From Desulfobacterales bacterium CG23_combo_of_CG06-09_8_20_14_all_51_8 (GTDB taxonomy: Bacteria; Desulfobacterota; Desulfobacteria; Desulfobacterales; Desulfosalsimonadaceae), in the NCBI GenBank assembly GCA_002772195.1, contig PCSG01000073.1, positions 1-17,401 of the forward strand: a DNA stretch of 17,401 nt. Direction: 5' to 3'. The notes beneath the pieces were generated by a model, which did not search any database, had not been told where the DNA came from, and saw nothing but the letters and a program-made list of their open reading frames with translations. Position numbers and translations under genes: made by a program. Shown here one piece after another: positions 1-6,942 of this stretch; position 1 is the first letter of the stretch, and the number at the start of each line of letters is the position of its first letter.

Positions 1-45
1 AATTTCTAAAATTTTTTGCCCGGCCGAGAAAAAATCCGGGGTTTT

Positions 46-71
46 CTGTCAGGCACTAATTAGCCTGACAG
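46..71. promoter_or_regulatory. Perfect 9-bp inverted repeat upstream of the first operon gene
   Basis: CTGTCAGGC (46-54) and GCCTGACAG (63-71) are perfect reverse complements separated by an 8-nt AT-rich spacer. The repeat lies just before the Shine-Dalgarno AGGAGG (76-81) of the CooC-like gene. No T-run follows, so it does not look like an intrinsic terminator. It could be an operator, possibly for the GntR-type regulator encoded at the end of the operon, or an mRNA leader hairpin. The symmetry is seen directly; the role is inferred. Confidence 0.45.
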
Positions 72-90
72 CTATAGGAGGCGGCAGCGA

Positions 91-861
91 ATGCATGACC
101 CACATCACAAAAAAACGTCGGTGATCGCCCTGTGCGGCAAGGGGGGCGTGGGCAAGACCTCAATTTCCGCCACTATCGTCAAAATTCTGTCATCGGACCC
201 GGCAAGCAAGGTGCTGGCCATTGACGCGGACCCGGCCGTGGGATTGTCCACCGCGCTGGGCATCACGGTAACCAAAACCGTTGATGACATCCGAAACGAA
301 TTGATCCGGCGGGTGCAGTCCGGAAAAACGACGGATAAGGCGGAAATGCTTTCCATGCTGGATTATGAAATGTTTTCCGCCCTGAAAGAGCATCAAAACA
401 TTGCGTTTCTTGCCATCGGCAGGCCGGAAAAAGAAGGATGCTACTGCCAGGTCAACCATATTTTAAAAGACCTGATCGCGGGCATAAGCGATAATTTTGA
501 CTATGTGGTCATCGACGGCGAGGCAGGGATTGAACAGGTGAACCGACGGGTCATGGAAAAAGTCACCCACCTGATCCTGATTTCCGACGCATCCGCCAAG
601 GGCATTCATGTGGTGAAAACCATCAAAGATGTTTCGGATGAGGCCATTGCCTATGAAAAAGCGGGATTGATTTTAAACCGCCTGCGCGGTGAAGCCGAGT
701 TCGAAAAACTGGTGATTCCCCCGGATCTGAATTGCCTGGGCTGGATTCCGGAAGATGACACCATCCGGTCATTTGATATTGAAGGGAGAAGTATTCTTGA
801 AATTAAAGATTCTCCTGCTTTTGCTGCGGTGAAAAGCTGTTTAAATGCTAACTTCTTATAA
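91..861 (+). CDS. CooC-like nickel/metallocentre maturation ATPase (MinD/SIMIBI family)
   Basis: A 256-residue P-loop ATPase. It has a deviant Walker A motif, CGKGGVGKT (residues 15-23, with signature Lys17), an IDADP switch motif near residue 44 and VVIDGEAG at 139-146. The GCYC motif (Cys117, Cys119) matches the CXC metal-binding pair of CooC, the ATP-dependent dimer that assists nickel insertion into CO dehydrogenase. The length is normal for CooC. The start is supported by AGGAGG nine bases upstream. No CO dehydrogenase gene is visible. Instead this gene leads an operon of a 2-hydroxyacyl-CoA dehydratase-like enzyme and an AOR-family enzyme, so its client may be one of their metal clusters. 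The family is well supported; the client is inference. Confidence 0.85.
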   Translation: MHDPHHKKTSVIALCGKGGVGKTSISATIVKILSSDPASKVLAIDADPAVGLSTALGITVTKTVDDIRNELIRRVQSGKTTDKAEMLSMLDYEMFSALKEHQNIAFLAIGRPEKEGCYCQVNHILKDLIAGISDNFDYVVIDGEAGIEQVNRRVMEKVTHLILISDASAKGIHVVKTIKDVSDEAIAYEKAGLILNRLRGEAEFEKLVIPPDLNCLGWIPEDDTIRSFDIEGRSILEIKDSPAFAAVKSCLNANFL

Positions 862-872
862 AAGCATTGCCT

Positions 873-929
873 CGCGCAGAGCCGCAGGGACGCAGAGAGT
901 TAATTTCTCAGCGCCTCCGCGCCTCCGCG
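873..929. repeat. Imperfect palindromic GC-rich intergenic repeat (GCAGAG/CTCCGC type)
   Basis: The left arm (873-898) carries variants of CGCAGAG and the right arm (906-929) carries variants of CGCCTCCG in opposite orientation, around an AT-rich centre. Each arm is itself made of short 8-9-nt reiterations. It fills most of the gap between the CooC-like gene and the first dehydratase subunit gene. This type of inverted 'gcagaggcgcagag' repeat is common between genes of environmental Desulfobacterota. It is probably a dispersed repeat that can fold as a hairpin in the mRNA. Confidence 0.55.
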
Positions 930-952
930 GGAAATATTAAAGGAACGCAAAA

Positions 953-2071
953 ATGAATCGATTCCAAGACCTTCTGGAAAGTCCCCAGAATTATCTGGTG
1001 GAGCAGGCGGTGGAAGGCGGACGCATCCCCATCGGGTACTGCTGCTCGTTTGTGCCAGAAGCTTTTCTCATGGCGGACAAGCTTTTTCCGCTGCGCCTGC
1101 ACGCGCCCGGTGTGGCCGGCACCGAAATCGCCGATATCTACCTTTCCAATTTTATGTGCACCTACACCCGAAGCCTCCTTGAATTTGCCATGGACGACCG
1201 GTTCGACCTGATACAGGGCTGGGTGTTCGTACCCTCCTGCGCCCATATGCAGCGGCTTTACGACAATTTTGAATATCTGAAAAAGCCGGCATTCAGTCAT
1301 GTCCTTGATGTGCCCCGCAAGGTCACCGAGGCCACGATTGCCTGGCAGGCAGAGGAGCTTAAGATGCTCGCCGACAAGCTCTCTGCGCATTTCGGCGTGG
1401 ACATGTCTGACAACTCTTTAAGTAAAGCCATTGCCGAATGGAACCGCTTTGCCGAGGTGATTCGCGCCATCGGCGACCTGCGCAAAAACCCGGTCCCGAT
1501 CATCACCGGAACTGAATTCCACAGGCTGATCATGGCATCCCTGGTTTCTCCAAAAGACCTGATCCTTCCGAAAATCCTCGATTTCCAAAAAGAGATTGCG
1601 CAGCGGGACAATGTTGGAAAATTTCGCGCCCGATTGATGGTGACAGGATCGCACCTTCACAATCCGGAATTTATCCGGGTCATCGAGTCCCAGGGCGGGC
1701 TGGTGGTGGCGGACCTTTTCTGCACCGGATCCATTCCCGGATTCCCGCCCATAGAGATGACGGCAAACGGCGATCCCATCCGGACCCTGGCCGAACATAC
1801 ATTTAAGAAGACGCTGTGCCCGAGGATGATGGAAGACTTTGACCGGCGCTTAAAAACCATTATCGACACGGTGAGGCAATACCGGGTGGACGGCGTGGTT
1901 ATTGAGATCATCAAATTCTGCGACCTCTGGGGCGTGGATTCCATGCCGCTGGTCAGCGCCCTGCGAAAAGAAGGCATCCCGGTGCTGAAACTGGAGCGGG
2001 AATACGCTTTGGGCGGAGAAGGCCAGTTGCGGACCCGGGTACAGGCTTTTATCGAAAGCATGGGCAAATAG
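953..2071 (+). CDS. 2-hydroxyacyl-CoA dehydratase / benzoyl-CoA reductase-type subunit (HgdB/BcrC-like)
   Basis: A 372-residue protein of the HGD-D family, the iron-sulfur core subunits of 2-hydroxyacyl-CoA dehydratases and class I benzoyl-CoA reductases. Its N-terminus has the family-like segment GYCCSFVPEAF (Cys30, Cys31). Further cysteines suited to cluster ligation are Cys69 (FMCTYTRSLLE), Cys96 (VPSCAHMQRLYD) and Cys323 (IKFCDLWGVD), the usual three-region distribution. The length matches HgdB/BcrC. AGGA eight bases upstream supports the ATG start. It is followed after 20 nt by the partner subunit and then by the activase. The substrate cannot be read from sequence: a hydroxyacyl-CoA dehydration, an aryl-CoA reduction, or a double-cubane-type small-molecule reduction are all possible. 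Confidence 0.85.
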   Translation: MNRFQDLLESPQNYLVEQAVEGGRIPIGYCCSFVPEAFLMADKLFPLRLHAPGVAGTEIADIYLSNFMCTYTRSLLEFAMDDRFDLIQGWVFVPSCAHMQRLYDNFEYLKKPAFSHVLDVPRKVTEATIAWQAEELKMLADKLSAHFGVDMSDNSLSKAIAEWNRFAEVIRAIGDLRKNPVPIITGTEFHRLIMASLVSPKDLILPKILDFQKEIAQRDNVGKFRARLMVTGSHLHNPEFIRVIESQGGLVVADLFCTGSIPGFPPIEMTANGDPIRTLAEHTFKKTLCPRMMEDFDRRLKTIIDTVRQYRVDGVVIEIIKFCDLWGVDSMPLVSALRKEGIPVLKLEREYALGGEGQLRTRVQAFIESMGK

Positions 2072-2091
2072 ACTGGAGGGCATAAACAATC

Positions 2092-3609
2092 GTGAAAGAC
2101 GCATTTGCAACTGCAAAACAGATTGTCATGAGGCTGCCGGAGCTGATGGCGAACTTTCTGAAGAATTCCATCATCGGATTTTTTTTCGAAGCCAAAAGCT
2201 TCAGCGACGCATTCATCTATACCAAATACTGGGCCTTTATCTGGGGCAATATCTTCAAATTTATCATTCGGCTTCTTTTTAAACGCGGTCCCATTGTTCT
2301 CGTCCGTGAGCTTTTTTTCCGGTATCCCTGGATACTGAAGTTCCTATCTGCGACCAAACTGCTGCGACGGCTCACCCGGGGGCGGAAGGGCGCGTATCTC
2401 GAATCCACGGCCCTGGTGATTCATGCCATCGCTGTGTTGCTGGTGGAGAAACTGGAAGAGGTCTTTTACCAGCCGAAACGTCTGCTCATTAGCGAAGACC
2501 TGGTCCCGCCCGAGATCGCCATGGCCATGGGACTCAACGTCTGGCTTGTGGAGGGCATGGGGATATTGCTTCCGTTTCTTGATTCCGAAGCCTGTCTGGA
2601 ATTCATCGATGAGGCGGAAAACGCAGGCATGAACCCGGATTCGTGCAGCTTTGTCAAATCTGCGGTGGGCATGGTCATCAAGAATCAGCAGCCCAAAGGG
2701 GTTGCCATTGTCAGTTCCAATATGCCCTGTGACGCCGGCATGACATCCTATTCCTACATCCAGCAACAGCTTGATGCCCCCCCCATTTACCGTGTCGACG
2801 TGCCCTATCATTTTTATAACGAACGGGCGGAAAAATTATTTGTGGAGGATTTAAAAGGCATGATCGCATTTCTTGAAAAGCATACGCCCGGCCGCATGGA
2901 CTGGGCAAAACTCAAAGAGATTTGCGAAAAACGCAACTATATGATGGAATTGGAACTGGAACTGTGGGACATGATGCGGACCAGCCCGGCTCCCCTGGCC
3001 TCTGAGTCCATCTGGCTGAGCCATCTGCTGCTTTTTTACTGGTTCCCTGGAAATCCGGTGAGCATCCGGCACTATGAGCGCCTGGTGGAACTGGCCAAAA
3101 AAAATCTGGATGCAAAAATCGGTGCTGTGGAAAACGAAAAATATCGGGCCGTGCTCTGGAACCCGCCGTTCCCACAATTCCCGGATATTTTCAATATCGT
3201 GGAACGCGCCCACGGCATCACCCTCATCTTGGACAGCATGACTTTCAACCGCCATGATCCCATCGACACGTCCACCCCCGAAACCATGCTGAGCGGACTG
3301 GCCAAAATCATCATGCAAGGGCCCATGGTCCGGCACACCCGGGGACCTGCCGAGAATTACCTGGACGACATTTTTCGCTGTTACAAACAGTTTGATCTGG
3401 ACATGGTCTGGATCGCCAACCATGTGGGCTGTAAAAGCGGGCAGGCCATGAACGGCATCCTCCGGGAAAAGTGCCGGGAGATGAAAATCCCCCTGCTGAT
3501 CCTCGATTATGACCTGCTGGACCCCCGCATTGTTTCTCACGAGGGCATGTTGAGCCAGGTAGATGCGTTTATGGAGAATGTTATGAAAGAAAGGAGCAAA
3601 GGAAAATGA
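2092..3609 (+). CDS. 2-hydroxyacyl-CoA dehydratase / benzoyl-CoA reductase-type subunit (HgdA/BcrB-like) with N-terminal extension
   Basis: A 505-residue second core subunit of the HGD-D family. Candidate cluster cysteines are Cys185 (DSCSFVKS), Cys213 (NMPCDAGM) and Cys447 (HVGCKSGQ); the last motif is typical of the HgdA/BcrB branch. Homologues are usually about 420-480 residues. Here the catalytic part seems to begin near residue 105 (STALVIHAIAVL) after about 100 residues rich in Phe, Trp, Ile, Lys and Arg, which might bind membrane or partner proteins. The GTG start is supported by GGAGGG 11 nt upstream; a later ATG at 2128 is a weaker alternative. Its stop codon overlaps the activase start (ATGA), indicating translational coupling. 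It should form a heterodimer with the preceding product. Confidence 0.83.
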   Translation: MKDAFATAKQIVMRLPELMANFLKNSIIGFFFEAKSFSDAFIYTKYWAFIWGNIFKFIIRLLFKRGPIVLVRELFFRYPWILKFLSATKLLRRLTRGRKGAYLESTALVIHAIAVLLVEKLEEVFYQPKRLLISEDLVPPEIAMAMGLNVWLVEGMGILLPFLDSEACLEFIDEAENAGMNPDSCSFVKSAVGMVIKNQQPKGVAIVSSNMPCDAGMTSYSYIQQQLDAPPIYRVDVPYHFYNERAEKLFVEDLKGMIAFLEKHTPGRMDWAKLKEICEKRNYMMELELELWDMMRTSPAPLASESIWLSHLLLFYWFPGNPVSIRHYERLVELAKKNLDAKIGAVENEKYRAVLWNPPFPQFPDIFNIVERAHGITLILDSMTFNRHDPIDTSTPETMLSGLAKIIMQGPMVRHTRGPAENYLDDIFRCYKQFDLDMVWIANHVGCKSGQAMNGILREKCREMKIPLLILDYDLLDPRIVSHEGMLSQVDAFMENVMKERSKGK

Positions 3610-4403
3610 CCCAGAAATACTTTGGCGGCTGCGACGTGGGATCCACCACCGGCAAAGCCGCCATTCTGGATGAAGCCGGCGCCGTCGTCGGCTCGGCAAT
3701 CGTTCCCAGCGAGATTGATCCGGAAATAACCTCGGTAAAAGCCCTTGAACAGGCGTGCGGTCAGGTTGCGGGCCTCGGGAGCTACAAGGACCTTGTCCGC
3801 ATTGTGGGAACGGGTTACGGGAGAAACGAAGTGGTGTTTGCCCATGAAAACGTTTCGGAGATCAGTTGCCACGCCATGGGCACCTTTTACTGCGACCCCA
3901 ATATCAAAACCATCGTGGATATCGGCGGTCAGGATGTGAAGGCCATCGCCATTAGTGATGACGGATCGGTCCTGGAGTTTGCCATGAACGACAAATGCGC
4001 CGCGGGCACCGGGCGGTTCCTTGAGGCCATGAGCCGGATATTCCGCATGGATATTGACGAGTTTTCCCTGCTTTCCCTGAACGCCCGGAAGATGATACCG
4101 GTCACGGCCCAGTGCAGCGTATTTGCCGAAAGCGAGGTGGTCAGCCTGCTTGCCCGGAAAAGTCCGCCCGAGGAAGTGGCCGCGGGCATCAATTCATCGG
4201 TATCCAAGCGCTGCTTTTCGCTCTTAAAACGCATCGGCATAAGACCCCTGGTGACGGTCACCGGCGGGTGCGCCAAAAATCAGGGGCTCATCAAGGCCCT
4301 CACAAAGACCCTCAGCATGGAAGTGACCGCGCTGTCGGTGGACCCTCAGGTTATCGGTGCGTTGGGCGCTGCGGTCTTTGCCCGGCGCAACGGCCGGGGA
4401 TAG
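3606..4403 (+). CDS. ATP-dependent acyl-CoA dehydratase activase (BcrA/BadF/BadG/HgdC family)
   Basis: A 265-residue ASKHA-fold ATPase that injects a single low-potential electron into a 2-hydroxyacyl-CoA dehydratase or benzoyl-CoA reductase core using ATP. An N-terminal phosphate-binding loop (GGCDVGSTTGK, 7-17) and VDIGGQD (104-110) are present. The two cysteines that each subunit gives to the bridging [4Fe-4S] cluster are visible: Cys131 in NDKCAAGTGRFLE and Cys170 in TAQCSVFAESE. The same spacing occurs in HgdC of Acidaminococcus, and the length agrees (about 260). The ATG overlaps the stop of the preceding subunit gene. Only one activase gene is present, so a homodimer of dehydratase type is expected rather than the two-ATPase (BcrA/BcrD) class I benzoyl-CoA reductase arrangement. 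Confidence 0.92.
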   Translation: MTQKYFGGCDVGSTTGKAAILDEAGAVVGSAIVPSEIDPEITSVKALEQACGQVAGLGSYKDLVRIVGTGYGRNEVVFAHENVSEISCHAMGTFYCDPNIKTIVDIGGQDVKAIAISDDGSVLEFAMNDKCAAGTGRFLEAMSRIFRMDIDEFSLLSLNARKMIPVTAQCSVFAESEVVSLLARKSPPEEVAAGINSSVSKRCFSLLKRIGIRPLVTVTGGCAKNQGLIKALTKTLSMEVTALSVDPQVIGALGAAVFARRNGRG

Positions 4404-4460
4404 TAGGAGCGGGCCGCGCCCGCGATTGCGGAAATGATCGTGGGCATTGCCCGCTCCTAC
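4403..4460. repeat. REP-like 58-bp nested palindrome
   Basis: The element is exactly symmetric: a 12-nt arm (GTAGGAGCGGGC, 4403-4414), 3 nt, a 9-nt arm (GCCCGCGAT), a 10-nt loop, the complementary 9-nt arm (ATCGTGGGC, one G-T pair), 3 nt, and the complementary 12-nt arm (GCCCGCTCCTAC, 4449-4460). Its first base is the last base of the activase stop codon. GTAG/GGAG at the foot of a GC-rich hairpin is the hallmark of REP sequences mobilised by RAYT (Y1-type) transposases; no such transposase gene lies in the window. In the transcript it should form a strong hairpin between the activase and AOR genes. Confidence 0.8.
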
Positions 4461-4515
4461 GGGCAGAGTAATGAATAAATAATTGAATTACCTCGTAAAA
4501 AAATAGGAGACTCGC

Positions 4516-6462
4516 ATGGGAACTGGGTATATGGGCAAAATCCTGATGGTCAATCTATCCGATGGGTCCTTCGAGGAACTCCAGATCCCGGATGCCGTGT
4601 ATGAAAAATATCTCTCCGGCGCTGGACTGGGCGGGTTCATCCTTTACAACTATGTTCCGGCGGATGCCGACCCCTTGGGGCCGGACAATATTCTGGGATT
4701 TGTGTCCGGGCTCCTCACCGGCACCGGCAGCCTGTTCACAGGCCGCTGGATGGTGTGCGGAAAATCGCCCCTCACCGGCGGCTATGGCGAGGCCAATTGC
4801 GGGGGGAATTTTTCCCCGGCCATCAAGCGCTGCGGGTATGACGGCATTTTTTTCACGGGCATCAGTGAACGGCCGGTATATCTTTATATCAAAAACGGCA
4901 AGGCAGAATTGCGGGACGCATCTCACATATGGGGAACCGACGCCATTGAAACGGAAAAACTGCTGATCGACCAGCACACAGACCGGCGAAAACCCAAAGT
5001 GGCCTGCATCGGCCCTGCCGGAGAAAAACGTTCCCTCATATCCGGGGTATCCAACGATCTGGGAAGAATGGCCGCCCGTTCAGGACTCGGGGCGGTCATG
5101 GGCTCCAAACGCTTAAAAGCCGTGGTATTGGACAGCGCCGGAAAAATCGAGGCTAAAAACCGCCCGGAAATCCGAACGCTTTCTGAAAAATGCAATAAAT
5201 GGGTCCAGTTCCAGCCCTGGTTTCTCTCAGGCAAAGGCGTCCGGATTCTCGGGGCTCTGCTCCGGATGCTCCCGGTCCAGACCGCCATGGACGGCATGCT
5301 TTTGAAATTCATACTTCGCAAATGGGGAACCATTGCCTTAAACCAGTATTCCATAGAAATCGGGGATGCACCGGTGAAGAATTGGGGTGGATCCAACCTC
5401 GACTTTCAAAAAGAAACGTCCGACACCCTGAATCCGGATGAAATCCTTAAAAGCGAAACCGCAAAATACCATTGTTATTCCTGTCCATTGGGCTGCGGCG
5501 GCATCTGCAAGGGCAAATTTCCGTCTGGCGAATCCCATAAACCTGAATATGAAACCGTGATCGCATTGTCGGCCATGACCTTAAACAATGACCTTGACAG
5601 TATATTCTACCTAAACGACCGGCTCAACCGGGCCGGCATGGACACCATTTCCGCCGGGTCCACCGTGGCATTTGCCATCGAATGCTTTGAAAACGGCATT
5701 TTATCTAAGGAAGACACGGACGGACTGGAACTCACCTGGGGCAATACCGGTGCTATCGTCAAACTGATTGAAAAAATGATCGCACGGGAAGGCATCGGCG
5801 ATATTCTGGCGGACGGGGTTAAAAAGGCCGCCGAACGGATTGGAAAAAATTCAAGCCAATACGCCATGCACGCCGGGGGCCAGGAGCTGCCCATGCATGA
5901 CAGCCGGTTTGATCCCGGGTTCGCCTTGCATTACGCCGTTGAGCCAACGCCGGGCCGTCATACCATCGGCTCCCAGTTGTATTATGAGATGTACCGGCTC
6001 TGGACCCGGGTCAAAGGCTTGCCCCGGCCCTGGTTGATGTACCTTAAAACAAGCAAATACAAGGCCACTGAAAAAAAGGCCATTGAAGCAGCCGCATGCA
6101 GCAAGTTCATGAATGTGTTGAATGGCGCGGGGGGCTGCAAATTTGGGGCATTCATTGGCGCAGACCGAATGCCCATATTTGAATGGCTCAATGCCGCCAC
6201 TGGATGGAACAAGACTCCCAACGAATACATGGAAATCGGCAAACGCATCCAGACCCTCAAGCAGAGCTTCAACATCAAGCACGGAATTGATCCGAAATCA
6301 TTTCGCCCCAATCCCCGGACAGTGGGACAGCCGCCCATGACCCAGGGGGCCAACGAATACCGCACGGTCAATATCGACCGGATGATGACCGATTACTGGG
6401 AACAGTTCGGCTGGGACCCGGGGACTGGCAATCCAGCGGGCGCGGCGCGGGATATCCTATAA
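4516..6462 (+). CDS. Tungsten-dependent aldehyde:ferredoxin oxidoreductase family protein (AOR/BamB-like)
   Basis: A 648-residue member of the AOR family, which holds a tungsto-bispyranopterin cofactor and one [4Fe-4S] cluster. The N-terminal domain has the usual CGKSPLTGGYGEANCGGNF pterin-binding region (81-99). The cluster cysteines appear as CxxCxxxC at 320, 323 and 327, with the fourth near Cys541 (GGCKFGAF), the same pattern as Pyrococcus AOR. KPEYET follows the cluster motif as in AORs. The length fits both AOR and BamB, the active-site subunit of class II benzoyl-CoA reductase. No BamC-I subunits are nearby, so true class II benzoyl-CoA reductase is not supported. AGGAG six bases upstream defines the start. 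A companion ferredoxin gene follows, suggesting aldehyde oxidation or carboxylate reduction coupled to ferredoxin. Confidence 0.87.
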   Translation: MGTGYMGKILMVNLSDGSFEELQIPDAVYEKYLSGAGLGGFILYNYVPADADPLGPDNILGFVSGLLTGTGSLFTGRWMVCGKSPLTGGYGEANCGGNFSPAIKRCGYDGIFFTGISERPVYLYIKNGKAELRDASHIWGTDAIETEKLLIDQHTDRRKPKVACIGPAGEKRSLISGVSNDLGRMAARSGLGAVMGSKRLKAVVLDSAGKIEAKNRPEIRTLSEKCNKWVQFQPWFLSGKGVRILGALLRMLPVQTAMDGMLLKFILRKWGTIALNQYSIEIGDAPVKNWGGSNLDFQKETSDTLNPDEILKSETAKYHCYSCPLGCGGICKGKFPSGESHKPEYETVIALSAMTLNNDLDSIFYLNDRLNRAGMDTISAGSTVAFAIECFENGILSKEDTDGLELTWGNTGAIVKLIEKMIAREGIGDILADGVKKAAERIGKNSSQYAMHAGGQELPMHDSRFDPGFALHYAVEPTPGRHTIGSQLYYEMYRLWTRVKGLPRPWLMYLKTSKYKATEKKAIEAAACSKFMNVLNGAGGCKFGAFIGADRMPIFEWLNAATGWNKTPNEYMEIGKRIQTLKQSFNIKHGIDPKSFRPNPRTVGQPPMTQGANEYRTVNIDRMMTDYWEQFGWDPGTGNPAGAARDIL

Positions 6463-6483
6463 TGTCGGTATGAATTCTAAAAG

Positions 6484-6625
6484 TTTTAAGTGACTAAAGT
6501 GAGCTAAAGTGACTAAAGTTAATGGAATGCCTGCGGCATTGTCCTTTTAAATTTAAAAAATGATCGCGCGCATCGCGCAGTCGTCAACTTTAGATCACTT
6601 TAAACTTTAGTTACTTTAGATCACT
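6484..6625. repeat. Large symmetric palindromic element built from CTAAAGTGA units
   Basis: The left arm (6484-6520) contains three head-to-tail copies of a CTAAAGTGA-like unit. The right arm (6586-6625) carries four copies in the opposite orientation (AACTTTAG, TCACTTTA). Inside lie two small perfect hairpins with 3-nt loops, AATGCC/GGCATT (6526-6540) and GCGCG/CGCGC (6566-6578). They sit about equally far from a central 14-nt palindrome TTTTAAATTTAAAA (6545-6558). The whole is centred near 6552 and fills the gap between the AOR and ferredoxin genes. It resembles a non-coding MITE or dispersed palindrome; a multi-site operator is an alternative. Confidence 0.7.
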
Positions 6626-6639
6626 ATTTTGGAGCCCCT

Positions 6640-6876
6640 ATGAACAAACAACGACTGAAGGAAACTCCCCGGTTCGACCGGGAATTATGCATCGCCTGCA
6701 CCATGTGCGTCAATATCTGTCCCACCGGCGCGCTGGATCTTGAAATCCGCAACAGCATCAAAGGGTTTCGAAGGTTTCCTGTGCTGGCAAACCCTCAAAA
6801 ATGCATCGGCTGCAGGGCTTGCGAAGAAGAATGTCCGGCCGGGGCCATTTTCATGACCGAAAGGGCCGCAGCCTGA
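6640..6876 (+). CDS. 2[4Fe-4S] ferredoxin
   Basis: A 78-residue soluble, cytoplasmic electron carrier with two complete clostridial-type cluster motifs, CIACTMCVNICP (Cys17, 20, 23, 27) and CIGCRACEEECP (Cys55, 58, 61, 65). An insertion of about 17 residues lies between the two halves. GGAG upstream of the ATG gives a good ribosome site. Coming directly after the AOR-family gene, it is the probable electron acceptor of that enzyme, and it could pass low-potential electrons to the dehydratase activase encoded upstream. It is much shorter than BamC of class II benzoyl-CoA reductase, which argues for a plain AOR-type ferredoxin. Confidence 0.9.
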   Translation: MNKQRLKETPRFDRELCIACTMCVNICPTGALDLEIRNSIKGFRRFPVLANPQKCIGCRACEEECPAGAIFMTERAAA

Positions 6877-6942
6877 CACTGGCATATGACCACTGACATT
6901 CACAACACTCGGAACAACCACCAAAACCCGGAGACGGCCGCC

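Noticed and set aside
19..45. CCCGG/CCGGG hairpin followed by TTTT as a terminator of an upstream gene
   Set aside because: Only a 5-bp stem with a 12-nt loop and a 4-nt T-run; too weak to annotate, and the upstream gene is outside the window.
2851..3699. 282-codon minus-strand frame across the HgdA/BcrB-like gene
   Set aside because: Entirely antisense to a well-supported gene, low-complexity His/Phe/Arg composition, no ribosome site or family match.
6463..6639. CRISPR-like array suggested by repeated CTAAAGTGA units
   Set aside because: Units are only about 9 nt, directly adjacent without spacers, and arranged as inverted arms; this is a palindromic element, not CRISPR.
4516..6876. True class II benzoyl-CoA reductase (BamBC)
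   Set aside because: The AOR-family protein is BamB-sized, but the ferredoxin is far too short for BamC, and no other Bam subunits are nearby; HGD-D subunits plus an activase point to a different enzyme.
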